Both the position numbers and the translations under genes were made by a program. Under the pieces are notes generated by a model. That model did no database searches. It saw nothing but the letters and a program-made list of their open reading frames with translations, and was not told where the DNA came from. From Lathyrus oleraceus (taxonomy: Eukaryota; Streptophyta; Magnoliopsida; Fabales; Fabaceae), in contig NC_066581.1 in NCBI RefSeq assembly GCF_024323335.1, positions 36,846,699 to 36,910,698 on the forward strand: a DNA stretch of 64,000 nt, written 5' to 3'. Numbering within the stretch: position 1 is the first letter of the stretch; each line of letters opens with the position of its first letter. Below, piece after piece: positions 1 to 11,149 of this stretch.

Positions 1-1305
1 TGCTACTTGTTGATTGTGTCCTGTTTAGGTGTGAATTATTTGAGGATTTTTGAAATTGTTTTGGTATGCTTTTGAGTGAAATAGTTCTGTTTGGTCTTTT
101 GGTGTTGCAAATTACATGATTGATGTTAAAATGTGCATAAAATGATATTGGTGAATGGTATGAGCATGGGACCAATTGCATTTGCTTTTGAATGGTTTTA
201 ATTTCATTTTGGATTGGTTTGGCTTGCTGTTTAGATTTTTTTCTCCCTTTTGGACCCTAGGCTTGGCCTAGTGGTCTAGTTTCTCACATTTGGTGTGAAT
301 TTTCAGGATGAAATACACAATGCTTAAGGAGATTGCTTCAAGGCAATTTGAATTGAGTTTGGTTGGTGTTTATAAACTAACTTGACTTTGTTTTGTAGGG
401 ATTGATGCTTGAGCTTGAGCTTATAGCTTGCACTTATGTGCATTAACTTGTGTTGTCTGTATAGATTGACTTTTGCTGTTTATTGTTGGTTTGTCTGAGT
501 ACTGATGATACTTGATTGATTTCAGGTACATTTAGTCGCTTACAGTTCTTTAAGAACTTGCTTGCTGCTGCTTGGTTTTTAAACCACTTGAGGTAGGACT
601 TCTATTCTTCATGTAGTCTGGAAGACCTGGCCTGTTACTTGGCCAGGCAACTGTCTGAAGTCCTCCTTAAGAGGCGATGTCTGTAATTGTTTACATTTGT
701 GCCAAGCAGGTAAAGACCTCTATGAGGCAATTGGAGGAATCCAAGGGATATGCAATCTATCCCCCGCTATTCTGTTGAGTCGTCCCTCTGCTCACACGGC
801 TGTATGTTGATGCATTGGGACACAAACCCAAGATCTTGTGCTGTTGCACAATCGAGTCAGAGTCTTTGAGCGTAGAAGGGTCCCTCCATTCTGGACCCAC
901 GCTCCTTTGTCTGAAGCTCTCCCTGATCAGGGATAAGAGCTGTGAAGTCTAATCTTCACTCACCTTTCATCTGCTTCACCTTAGCCTCGCAATGGCAAGG
1001 TTAAGAGCGGACACTACCCATGTACAGATGACTTGCTTCGGCAGTCAAACCCATTGTTTGAGCCCACTTGACTGGTTATAGTGTGTGCTTTGTGAATATT
1101 TGTTTGCTCTGTTTGCTTGTATGCTTGTATGCTTGCTTTCTTCCTGGATAGGATTAGCTTGCAGTTGTGCAAGTAGGTAGAAACCTCAACGTAGGGCAAT
1201 GATGCATGACAACACTAGGCTCGAGTACAGCTCCCTGGTAGTGTGTCTTCCCTCGGTTTCTGGCTAGCATTTCTTTCCCTTTCATGGGAACTACGTCGCC
1301 CTGAT

Positions 1306-1882
1306 CCTCATGCCAGATGAGGTACGTAGGCAGGAGACCGTGCGAGGTCTCTCCGGGCACCCTTTTCTTTTTTGCGTGTGTTTTGTTTGGCAGCTATCAG
1401 GCTCGAGTTCCCGACTCCCTGTTAGTCTGTGTGTGCCGTTTCTTCTGATGTCTCAGCGCCTCTTCTGGCTTGCTTGATGACTTGTAGGCTCGAGTTCCCG
1501 ACTCCCTACTAGTTTGCATGTTCTTTCTTTCCCTTTCAGGGGAACTACATCGCCCTGATCCTCGTTCCAGACGAGGTATGTAGGCAGGAGACCGCGCGAG
1601 GTCTCTCCGGGCACTTTTTTTTCTTTTTGTGTGTGTTTGCTTGTTATCTTCTTGTGTGTGTTCGGTTCGGATGCCGACGTAAGTCCAGTGGTTGGCGGTC
1701 GGGCTCCACGTTTGCCGTTTTGTGCGTTTTGGTTCGGATGCTGATGTAAGTCCAGTGATTGGCATTCAGGCTCCATGTTTTCCTGTGTTTGTGTTTGCTT
1801 GTTTGGCGTGCGTGAGCCGAACTACGGCAGCTCTGATTCTCGTTCCAGACGAGATACGTAGACATAGGATGCGATGTCCTAT
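1306..1882 (+). other. Three LTR hairpin modules (pairs of covarying stem-loops)
   Basis: Three copies of a module made of hairpin 1, a TACGTAGGCA-like linker and hairpin 2. Copy a: CCTCAT/ATGAGG (1306-1322) then GAGACC/GGTCTC (1334-1351). Copy b: CCTCGT/ACGAGG (1560-1576) then GAGACC/GGTCTC (1588-1605). Copy c: TCTCGT/ACGAGA (1838-1854) then ATAGGA/TCCTAT (1864-1882). Hairpin 1 keeps a CCAG-containing loop and hairpin 2 keeps a GCGA-containing loop, while the arms change with complementarity retained. Copies a and b lie in a ~255-bp tandem repeat. The same module recurs in the other LTRs of this window. Confidence 0.75.
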
Positions 1883-1973
1883 CGAGCTCTCTCCCCCTTA
1901 ACCCCACCTGTGTTGTCTTCGGTGCGTGTGTGTGGTGTTTTAGCAACCTATTCTTTCTTTTAGAACGTGGATC

Positions 1974-1989
1974 CCGTCGAGTACGACGG
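1974..1989 (+). other. AGTA-loop hairpin near the LTR 3' end
   Basis: CCGTCG / loop AGTA / CGACGG, followed by the conserved stretch GGGGTGCTAATACC. The equivalent position in the other LTRs keeps the loop and changes both arms (49970-49985, 40841-40856, 37102-37117 minus, 4382-4397 minus). Confidence 0.65.
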
Positions 1990-2179
1990 ACGTGAGGGGT
2001 GCTAATACCTTCCCCTTGCGTAACCGACTCCCTTACCCTTTCTCTTTGGTCGCGAGACCATGCTTTTTCCAGGTTTCTCTGAGCGTTTCCTTTCCCTATC
2101 TTGGGATAAATAACGCGCAGTGGCGGCTCTGTGTTGTGTTTTTATTTCAGCCCGCCGGTTGTTTTTCGCGGATGCGACA

Positions 2180-2664
2180 ATGGCCTTGTGCAACAAAGGC
2201 ATCAAAGTGATCCAATGAGTCTTTTATACTATGTTGGATCGACATCATCTTCATTTGTTTCTTTCGGTAGTTGCAACCTGGGCTCAATTGGAGATGAATT
2301 TGGGTTGCATTCTTGCATCTCAAATCTCTTGAGTATTTTGCCTGCATATCTTATTTGGTGCATCATCAAGCCTCTACTACTCTTGTAGAATTCAACGCCA
2401 TAGAAATATGAGAGATTTCCCAAGTCTGACATTTCAAACTCCCCTTAGGTCATGTTTGAAATCTTCGATATCCTTCTTGAAATTTCCTTTTATCAATAGG
2501 TTATCGACATAGAGACATAGTATAAGAAATTCACTATTGCTTCTTCTTACATATACTCTAGGCTCAGTTGTGTACTTCACGAATACTTTCTTATTAGTGA
2601 TCACGACTACTCTAATTGTATTATAGAAGGTTAAACTAATCCACAACAAAAATATAATTTCCAT
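2180..2664 (-). pseudogene. Ty1/copia reverse transcriptase fragment, copy A
   Basis: Reading the minus strand gives typical copia RT sequence: an LYVDNLLIKGN motif (relic of YVDDLL), then MSDLGNLSYFYGVEF and QIRYAGKILKRF, a common C-terminal RT stretch. The reading is split by a frame change around 2430-2440, so it is not functional. It starts abruptly at about 2600-2660 and is cut at 2180 by the LTR insertion; the continuing RNase H part is preserved in copy B (11150-11780). It is a dead fragment carried inside the duplicated unit, with no LTR or PBS of its own visible here. Confidence 0.85.
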
Positions 2665-2715
2665 TACCCTTTATTGATCACATGTTAGAGAGATTAGCAT
2701 GTCATGTTTATTTAT

Positions 2716-4007
2716 TGTTTCTTAGATGGATATTCGGGATACAATTAAATTGATGTAGATCTTGCAGACCAGGAAAATACCATATTCACATGCCCTTTTT
2801 GAGTATTTGCTTATTGCATGATGCCATTTGGTTTGTGCAACGCTCCCTCTACTTTTCAAAGGTGCGCGCTTTCTATCTTTTCATATATGATTGAGTCATC
2901 AATTGAGATATTTATGGAAGACTTTTCCTGTTTTTGGTTATAATTTTTATAATTTTAGTGCACACCTCAATATTGTTCTTGAGAGGTGTATCAAAACAAA
3001 TCTTCTCTTAATCTTGAAAAATGTCATTTTATGGTAATTGAAGGTATCATTTTGGGACATAAAACCTCATCAAAGGGAATAGAGGTGGATCAAGCCAAAA
3101 TTGAGGTGATTGAAATATTACCCCCTCTAGTGAATGTAAGGGGTGAGAAGTTTCCTTGGACATGCCGATGTTTACTGAAGATTTATAAAGGACTTCTCCA
3201 AGATTGTAAAACATCTTTGTAACGTACTAGTCAAGGAAAATGATTTTGTTTTTGAGGATGAATGCTTTAAACTTTCTCTATTATTAAAGAAATGTTTTTA
3301 ACTGCACACCTGATTGTTGCACCTAATCGGAAGCTTCCCTTTGAAATGATGTATGATGCAAGCAATTATACGGTATGCGCAGTTCATGGTCAACACCATG
3401 AGAAGTTCTTCCATGGGATATACTATAATGTTTTGAATGAAAATCCGATGAATTATACCACCACTGAAAAAGAATTACTAATAGTAGTATTTGCCTTGGA
3501 AAATTTTCGAACGTATTTAATTGGGTCAAAAGTTGTTGTTTTAACAGATCATGCAACATTGAAATACTTGTTAAATAAAGGAGATTCTAAACCAAGATTA
3601 CTCTGATGGATATTGTTGTTACAAGAGTTCGATTTAGAAATAAAAGATAAAAAAGGTGTTGAGAATTTTGTAGTTGATCACTTGTCCTAGTTAGAGAATG
3701 AGGAAGTAACTAAGAAGGAAAATATAGGTCATATGTGCATGAATGTCTCATAGAGGTTGAATCTTTTGAGTGTTTGGGAATTGACTTTATGGGTCCTTTT
3801 TCGTCATCTAACTCTAATGTTTACATTCTGGTTTGTGTTGATTATGTCACTAACTGGGTTAAAGCCATAACTTATGTTGCTAATGATCCCCAAACTATTT
3901 CTAATTTTTTTAAAATGGATGTTTTTGCTAGATTTGGAATCCCTAGAGTTCTAATCAAAGATAAGGCGCACTTTTGCAACAAACTGTGTTGGCCAAATAC
4001 AATGTGA
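2716..4007 (+). pseudogene. Athila-like Ty3/gypsy pol fragment, copy A
   Basis: Degenerate RT, RNase H and integrase core in order. RT: GYSGYN relic, FTCPFG, MPFGLCNAPSTFQR, then FMEDFSCFG where YVDDF is expected, so a catalytic Asp is lost. RNase [36 protein letters not shown], then DLEIKDKKGVENFVVDHLS, the wording typical of Athila/Tat pol. Integrase core: GIDFMGPF with the first Asp and VLIKDKAHF, a relic of the second Asp motif. The zinc-binding segment between RNase H and the integrase core is missing, and stops interrupt the frame (for example near 3604, 3689 and 3752). The text ends at 4007. It is an internal relic; no LTRs can be assigned to it with confidence. Confidence 0.85.
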
Positions 4008-4612
4008 AGCATAAGATGTTGATGTGCTGCTTCGTGTGGTAGCTTATCTGCAAGTGCACGGACTTTATCAAAGTAATAGAAAAGATGTCGAACCCACAGA
4101 TACTTTTAGTCAAGATAACCTCTATCTATTATCACTATGTAAATTTAAGGTTGACCGGCTAATGTTTGAGAAGGGGAACAATGTAGCGGTAAATTTTTTG
4201 AGCTTAAGTTATTGATTAACATAACTCATAAAGCAAGAGTTGCCACCACGCTTTTATTATTTCCAAAGGAAAAGGGAAAGAGTATGAACAAAATCCGAAG
4301 AAGTTTTAAAACAAGACTAATAAAGAGAACAAGGGTCAGAGGGTTAGTTATGCAAAGGGAAGATATTCGCACCCTAAACATCCATGGTACTCCATGGGAA
4401 CCTCTTTGAAAGTATGTACGTTTTTGTTTGAAAAGGGTGTTGTTTGCAAAAGATGGGAGAGATGGGAAAAGAAGTATATTTTTGTTATTTTTATGTTTGC
4501 CAAGACTTTTGTAGTCTCATGCCTACATACCAATAAAGTGCAATGGAGGATCCAAACCTCGTCGTTCATGGTAAAAATAACAAAGGAGATTGTTTTGATT
4601 TATTTTTAATGA

Positions 4613-5810
4613 GAAGACATTTTGTCATTATAAGGAGAATACTTAACTAGTCACCCACAAGTATGAGTACTTTGCATCATCTTGTGAATGGCTCCAACTT
4701 GGATAAGGATTAACAAGTATGCCACTAGCTCTCACAAATGGATAAGAATTGTCATAAATACTATGAGGATAGGAGAATTTTATCTCAACTATGGAAATCA
4801 CTCATGTCTAATACCTTGAAAAAAAATTTAAAAGGAAAAGTGCACAAAGGCACAATATGGTTTGAATGTGTTAGGCATTTTTTAGGCTTTTGAAATTGGT
4901 CTAAACATGTTTAAGATGAATTAGAATTTATTAGGAAAAGGTTTTGAAAATCTCTTGACAAAAGTAAAGGTTTATTGAGAATGTGGTTCAAGTTTAAAAA
5001 AAAACAAGAAGATTTTGAAAAAGAGAGAAGATTTTGAAAATTAAAGAAAAGGGAGGAGAAGAAGAGACTATCCTAGAGCATAAAGTAAAAGCCGGGGAGG
5101 AAAGATCTAACAAAGAGATAGAAAGCTTTATGACATAAGTCAAGGATGATTTCCCTTCTTTGGATTAAGCCCCAAGCAAGGCAGAATAAGCAAATAATAA
5201 TCCATGTATAAGATGAAACCGAAGTAACTCAACCAAGTCTCGAAAAGAAGTCCAAAGTCAAAGGTACCAGATGAATCCAAAGGTCTCAAATCACAAGTCC
5301 AAAGCAAAGGTCAAAGTCCTAGTTCTAAGTCCATAACTCCACAACATTTCTATGGATAGTAACCACAAGTCCATGAATCATGAGAACCAAGTTTCTTTTG
5401 AGGTTTTCTCTCTTTATTAATGTCTTCTTTACAATGATATAAAAGAAAGGTCTAAATGGACAAAGAACAAAATGGAAAAAACACAAATAATATGATATGG
5501 AATGCTAAATATAAAATATAAAGTAAATGACATAAAGATAAAAGCATAAAGTAAATAACTTGGAAATAAAAGGTAACATAAGAAAATGTTAGTAAAGGAT
5601 GTTAGTAATCAAAGATGAAAGATTTTTTGGTCATTTTTTGGAGAACACTCAACTATCCACTCACAAACATGAAAATATGAACCTATACATCATTTGTGAG
5701 AAGGACTCAGACTTGGATAAGATAAACAAGTATGCCATTAGCTCTCACAAAATAGAAAAGGAGCAAAATTTCATACAATACCATGAGGAATAGGAGACTT
5801 ACAACCTCAA
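4613..5810. repeat. Diverged internal direct repeat in the unit
   Basis: About 180 bp at 4613-4800 is repeated with substitutions at 5629-5810. Shared landmarks in the same order include CTTGGATAAG, ACAAGTATGCCA, TAGCTCTCACAAA, ACTATGAGGATAGGAGA and ACCATGAGGAATAGGAGA. The offset is about 1.02 kb. The same pair exists in copies B and C, so it predates the tandem duplication. Confidence 0.7.
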
Positions 5811-7525
5811 ATACAAAAATGCCTTTGCCTTTGGGACAAATTTAGCGATATGTTAAGCAATCGTAATTGGACTTATGTAGAAGTCACAACTATATGAGGT
5901 ATGTCAATAATAAAGTTTGTGTTAATACATGGTAGAGAAATAATAAATAAATCATTCTCCTAAATACATATCGCACAAAAAATAGAAAGAAAGGAGATGA
6001 TCAAGCACATAGAATATGAGGATGATCCATTACTTTAATCCACACTTAATGACACCTAGGATAAACTTATGCATCAATCCAAAGTACATTAAGGGATCCA
6101 TGATCAATTAGGAGGTAGATTTGAAATGATGAAAGTTCATCAAGTAACAATCCATACATCATGAACAAGATGGACATAAGCCATTCAATTGATCAATGGG
6201 AAAAGAAGGAGATGAAGAAGACAAAAATAAGAGAAATCACACCGAAATTGGACCAAAAGTTTGATCATGTCATCATCAAAATCAATCATCCATTTTGGTG
6301 GATTAGTGTTTTCACCCCATCAACACCCAAGATACATTGACTTTGATGAGACTTGAAGTCTAAACCATCATGATCCAAGGCCAACAGAAGTTCTCAAGGG
6401 TAACACCAAAATAACAATGCAAATAAATGAAATAAAAATGCATCAAAGGTATTTTTAAATGAGTTTTCAAATAGAAATAAAATGGAAAATTCATAAAGTC
6501 CTTCAAAACACCAAATAAATGACCTAAAAAATTATGGAAGGTTGGAAATAAAATAAGTATATAATAATTTTTCCATAATTTCAAAATGTAGAAAAGTATT
6601 TTTAAACTAATTAAAACAAAGGAGAAAAGAGAAAAATCATAAAAAATAGAAAATCAGTGAAATAAAATATGGGAAAATAAAAATCAGATGAAGAAAAATA
6701 AAAGAGAATTTTAGAAATTATTATGGAATTTTTTGGATAAAAAAATGAAATTATTGATAAAAAAAGAAATTAAAAATAATAAAAGAAATGTAATTAAAAT
6801 CAGAAAAAACACTGAGCGTTAGATCACGCCTCATTAATTGACCTGGCAGATCCAACACTCCAAATGTTAGAGAACACGGTGGAACACGCTGCAAGCCAAA
6901 CACAGGATCCAGTTTAAATTCAACTAATCATAACATTTCATTCTTCCAACTGTCTTATCAAACTCAGACAACCTGAGAAAGCTCCGGTCATCTTCTCTAG
7001 TGAGCTCTCACCAGAGTTTCATTATTTAGTAAATTCAAGATACGAGACCACCACCATTGTGATCCTCTTCTCATCCCGAATTGAACCTTATGCTCCATAT
7101 TCATTTATGTGAACTGAGAAAAGGGAAGTTCAAAGAAGTTTCAGAAACAAGCAATCCACGAAAAATTAAATTAAATAATGAACACGATCAATCAACACCA
7201 GATAAGTTAGGGTAGAGCATCAAAGAGTGAAGGACTACATTGTGGGTAACTTGTTTGAGTTCAAATGATTCTCATGACTACCTTGTCTAGATCATGATGA
7301 GCAGTTAATGAAGCTCGATCTGGTTAGAGCACTTTAGGAGGTCTCATAGCTTGAGAATTGTTGCAAAAGTTTAAGAGGATGCCGAAGGTGCTAATGGAAT
7401 CAAGAAATTGAATTGAAACAAATTGAAACTTAAAGCACGATAATTGAATTTTTTGGGAAAATTTCAAGTTGCAGCAGGAATTTCTTGGCTCTCCAAAGCT
7501 TGAAAATGAATGCACTATCTTCCTT

Positions 7526-7533
7526 TATTTATA
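7526..7533 (-). promoter_or_regulatory. TATA box of the old LTR, copy A
   Basis: TATAAATA on the minus strand inside the LTR-like region, followed downstream by a GC-poor but gene-free stretch. It is conserved at 17118-17125 in copy B. This position fits the U3/R border of a minus-strand LTR promoter; activity is not implied. Confidence 0.45.
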
Positions 7534-9280
7534 GGGAATGTGATTAGATCTAAATACTTGTGAAATGATGCAGAATTCGTGCAAAATGAATTTAATCCGA
7601 GTGTGTGAAAAGTGTAACTTGAAACTCATCAAAACTCAGCCAAATGATGCATTTCAAAGGTCAATTAACATCTGGAGACTTGGTTAAACATGTTTAGGTC
7701 CAAAACACATGCTAATTTGGCTTGGAATTGAGATTAGTGAAGTTCAAAACTCGGGCAATGACAATTTCCTCAGTTACAAGTCACCATGTTTAACCCAATG
7801 AGGCACCCTACTTAGGAAGCTTTTTGATCTCATTCTTTTTGAAATGTGTTAACATGATGGTCAAGATTACAATGTGTCAAGAAAGTTTGAATTTGGATGC
7901 TTGAGAATAAAGTTATGTCATGTTGAAGTTGGCATAAAAAACTGATCATATAACTTAGAAAAATTTGAGTGTTTCATGGCTGAACATGACTTGTAATGGC
8001 TCAATGAATTCTATGGTCTTTCAAACATATTCTGACCTTGGTCTTTGAAGCAAACTTGTAGAGGGAATAACAAATGACATTGTGCAAAAGGAATCAGGCT
8101 AAAATATTAAAAATTGAAAAAGTTATGATCTTTGGAAGTTGGGGAAAAGTCACATGAAAATAGGTCAAATTTCACTAAGTCCACAAATAACCTATAATGT
8201 CTCCAAACTTTTGATGATCCTCCAAGAATAATTGGATCTTGTCATGTAAAGAGAACTTGTATAGGATGTTGAGAAGAGTCATATGCAAAAAGAAGCATTC
8301 GGAAATGTTAAGAATTGAAAGAGTTGTGGTCCTTGGAACTTTGAATTCAAAATATTGACTTTTTGGTCAAACCACTAAGAACAAGCTTGTGTACTTGGAC
8401 TTTCCTTGCATTTCAAAGCACATGGGTGATCATATGAACTCAAAATAAGGTTTCCTCAATTTCCTCTTGATTAAATTGTTCAAATCTTGAAGTTACTTGT
8501 TTAAGAAGGCATGGAAGTAAACACATGAACATTTGACTTTCCTTGAGAAGTAAGCCACCAAACAATGAAATGTCCTTGGTTAAAAAGTCGTTACCTTTCA
8601 CAATAATCTTTAGGGAAAGAAGACATTTTTTTTTGATATTTTGATTAGTGGTTAGATAAGCAATTAATCATGTAAATACAAAGGTAAAACAAACCAACAA
8701 AGAGGTGCTTGATGAATCCTGCAAGAAGCAAACCCAAAGATGGATACGAGGAAAGACCAGGATGTGACCTTGTTTGTGTGTAATGATGTAAATGATATAT
8801 GGTGTTTGTTTGAACGAAAGTTGTTGTGGAAATTTATTTGTGAAAAGCTTGATAGGAAAGTTCCAATTTATATCTTTATTTTATTTAAACATATAATCAA
8901 GGGTGATTACTTATGGTTTCCTCAAAGCGGCTTCATCATCCCCAAGGAGTTATACTACTTATAAGGAAGCATGAATAGATTTTATATATGGTATCGGTAC
9001 ATCTAGCGTGAATACACTGAATGAAAATACAATACAAAGAATTATTCTTATAAATGAAAAACTTTGATAAATAATTCAAATATTAAGGGATTAAAAAGCT
9101 CAATGTAAATGACTTATCATTTATGTAATGTGAACCAACTCGTTAAACCTAAAATAAGTAATTTTGTTAATTTGATTTGTAATAAAAAATGAAGTTATAG
9201 ATTAATCTAACATCTTTAAATACAAATTATACAATCATATAGGTTTATCATTAAAAATGGGTAGGTAACATCATAAAACC

Positions 9281-9285
9281 AAAAA
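9281..9285 (-). terminator. Pol III T-run behind tRNA-like gene A
   Basis: Five T residues on the minus strand, 5 nt after the last tRNA base. This is the normal termination signal length for RNA polymerase III. Confidence 0.55.
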
Positions 9286-9290
9286 GAATT

Positions 9291-9363
9291 GGTCTCGGCG
9301 GGGCTCGAACCCGCGACCTTCGGCTCATAAGACCAATGCTCTAACCAACTGAGCTACGGGACC
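9291..9363 (-). tRNA. tRNA-Ile(UAU)-like gene, copy A, probably decaying
   Basis: The 73-nt minus-strand sequence folds as a tRNA: acceptor GGTCCCG/CGAGACC, D arm GCTC/GAGC, anticodon arm TTGGT/GCCGA with loop CTTATGA, T arm GCGGG/CCCGC with loop TTCGAGC. Loop position gives anticodon TAT, which would read AUA (Ile). The A box (TAGCTCAGTTGG) and B box (GGTTCGAGCCC) are present and no intron is seen. The acceptor stem has one C-A mismatch that copy B lacks at that site, and the anticodon stem has two wobble pairs. Only nuclear-type context is visible, but an organellar-like or pseudogene origin cannot be excluded. Confidence 0.75.
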
Positions 9364-9649
9364 AATTCATAAACTTTATTAAATATTATAAAATTAAATA
9401 AATTCATAATTAAATTTACGAAAAAATTGTATGATCTAGGAATTGATTTATAAGGAACAATAAAAAAAATAGTTATAGGTGTTAAACCAAATATGGTTTG
9501 AAGAACATACACCTCTAATTGTGGAGTTTTGATGATCATAACAAAATTGAGAATAATTGGTACTTTAATGAGTTTGTTTCCATGTGTAGAACCACTGACA
9601 GTGTTCTACGAAAATTAGAGATATTTGTGTTAGAGTTAACAAGTTTGAC

Positions 9650-9770
9650 TGCATGATCATCTGCACTAAAATAAAAGAAATTATTCTGGCCCCCCTAAAA
9701 GAAAATGATCATATGTACCTCAAGAAAAACATGATCATATGTACACGGACAAAAAATGATCATATATACT
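9650..9770. repeat. Short imperfect tandem repeat with ATGATCATATGTAC core
   Basis: ATGATCAT recurs four times at about 25-55 nt spacing (9654, 9708, 9730, 9757), three of them followed by ATGTAC or ATATAC. The core is palindromic (ATGATCAT). The rest of 9605-10450 is AT-rich with no gene that I can support. Confidence 0.5.
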
Positions 9771-10449
9771 CAATTCTAAGTGACCTCACTTTCTTAGACG
9801 AAGAACTTGTCACTTGTGCCCAGACAAAGAATTGATTACATATGCCTAGACGAAGAGATTGTCACATATTTCTAGATGACAGACGCATGTTATGCTATGC
9901 CACCACATAGATTATTCTCTCAACGGTCACATCATGACATTTGTTTCAGCATAAGGAATGAAAGGATACGTTTCCATACATATATTGCAATTCCAAATAC
10001 TCTATTATCAACAGACACATGATTTGCAAGGACAAATGATTTAGAAATTAAATATTTAATGTGTATATAAGGGAATCAAATTTGAATTTTGAAGGTGACC
10101 AAAACACACCATTTTAAATACTTTTGAGCTATTCAACAACCTTTTGATTTAGTTCTGTAAGCTTTTCAAATCATTGTAATAATACCAAACAATAGACAGC
10201 AAGATACAAGTGTCTTTTATTCTTTATTTTTTTTAGGAAAGTTGAACATTCGCACTCGAGCTTTAATGAGTTTACCATTATCTATTGGTTGTTGTAAACA
10301 CACATTTTTATAATTTTCAAAGTCCTCTAGTGTGAGGCAAGAAATTCGTTCAAAGGTGTAAGGAAAATAAGTCTCTACACTTTTAAGGTAAGAAAATGAT
10401 CTAGTGTGATACAAGGAAAACAATGTTTCAATTATCTTATTGGTTATCT

Positions 10450-11137
10450 ATAATCAAGTTTAATTATAGTGTAAATATCTCGAGTATAAGAGGGCTAGAC
10501 TAGCTTCTAGTCATCAAGATTAACCCATGTAATTTTTTTATATAAATTTCTTCCATAGTTTCTTTATTTTCCACTGCCGTATAATTTATGCTTGAGAATG
10601 TTGTAATTTAACCCAAGACTTTGAGTAATTCCAAATCAATCTTGATGAACAAGATTCAATCGCACTGATCCAATTCCCTCTTGTTCTTTACTCTTCACTT
10701 GAGTGAATCAACCAACCTTGGTTGCAAGATTGTATCACTGAAAATGGTGATGAAAAACAATAAAAGAAGATTTAATTTAGAAGAAAAAAGTTAGGGTTTA
10801 TCAACGAAGGAATAAGATGAATTTTCTACAAAGTTCATTTCTGCTCAAAAACTGTGATTCTTTATTCTTTTGCAATTGCAAAATTAAAGTGTTTAAAATA
10901 ATATGGGCTACTCCCTATTTAGATTTTGCTTGCTTTCTCTCTAAGCAAAGACCAAAAACAAAAGCCCAAAAATACTTAATTCTTCCAACATTACAAAATT
11001 AGGTTTAAAACCAAATCCATATCAAAACTAACTCCTAGACACTTCGACACTCACACGATTTTGACACACAACATTTTGACGACAACCGACTCTGTCAAAT
11101 ATACTAATTTGACACAAAGAATTACAAATTAAACACA
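10450..11137 (-). mobile_element. Possible 3' LTR region of the copia element
   Basis: On the minus strand, the copia RNase H ends near 11150 and is followed by a purine-rich TAGGAGG and then TGTGTTTAATTTG, a plausible LTR start at 11137. Further down there is no ORF. The 3' end of this LTR (…CA) cannot be placed from a single copy, so the left boundary is a guess. Confidence 0.35.
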
Positions 11138-11149
11138 CCTCCTAATTCA

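Larger units (their letters stand above)
1..2179 (+). mobile_element. Ogre/Tat-type LTR, 3' portion
   Basis: The segment matches the last ~1.9 kb of the 5' LTR of the Ogre at 45607-50169 in order and content: the 'evenly worded' U3-type text at the left, the block of tandem hairpin modules, the GGATCCCGTCGAGTACGACGG block and the terminal GCGACA. It ends at 2179. No PBS follows, so this is either a solo LTR or the 3' LTR of an element lying to the left. The next bases, ATGGC (2180-2184), continue a copia fragment, and the uninterrupted site is seen in copy B near 11776. ATGGC is therefore the likely 5-nt target duplication; its partner lies outside the window. The 5' end of the LTR is not visible. 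There is no protein-coding content. Confidence 0.88.
4205..8712 (-). mobile_element. Old, degenerate Tat/Ogre-like LTR, copy A
   Basis: Read on the minus strand, the low-coordinate end resembles the end of the younger LTRs: CCATGG/AGTA/CCATGG hairpin, GGGTGCGAATATCTTCCC, CTTTGCATAACTAACC, then a GTGGTGGCAACTCTTG tail like the GCGGTGGCGACTC ends. Going inward there is a TATGTAGGCA linker plus hairpin (4504-4516) and a TATA box at 7526-7533. The far end has GAGGTGCTTGA (8702-8712), a possible relic of the TGTAGCACCTC LTR start. The 4.5 kb length fits an Ogre LTR. No ORF of note occurs. The boundaries are estimates and could be off by hundreds of bases. Confidence 0.5.

Noticed and set aside
4024..4409. 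Two 63-65 codon plus-strand ORFs repeated in copies A, B and C
   Set aside because: Their repetition follows from the segmental duplication, and they run antisense through the end of the old LTR.
9291..9363. tRNA-Met assignment
   Set aside because: The 7-nt loop is CTTATGA, placing TAT and not CAT at the anticodon; the plant elongator Met gene also normally has an intron.
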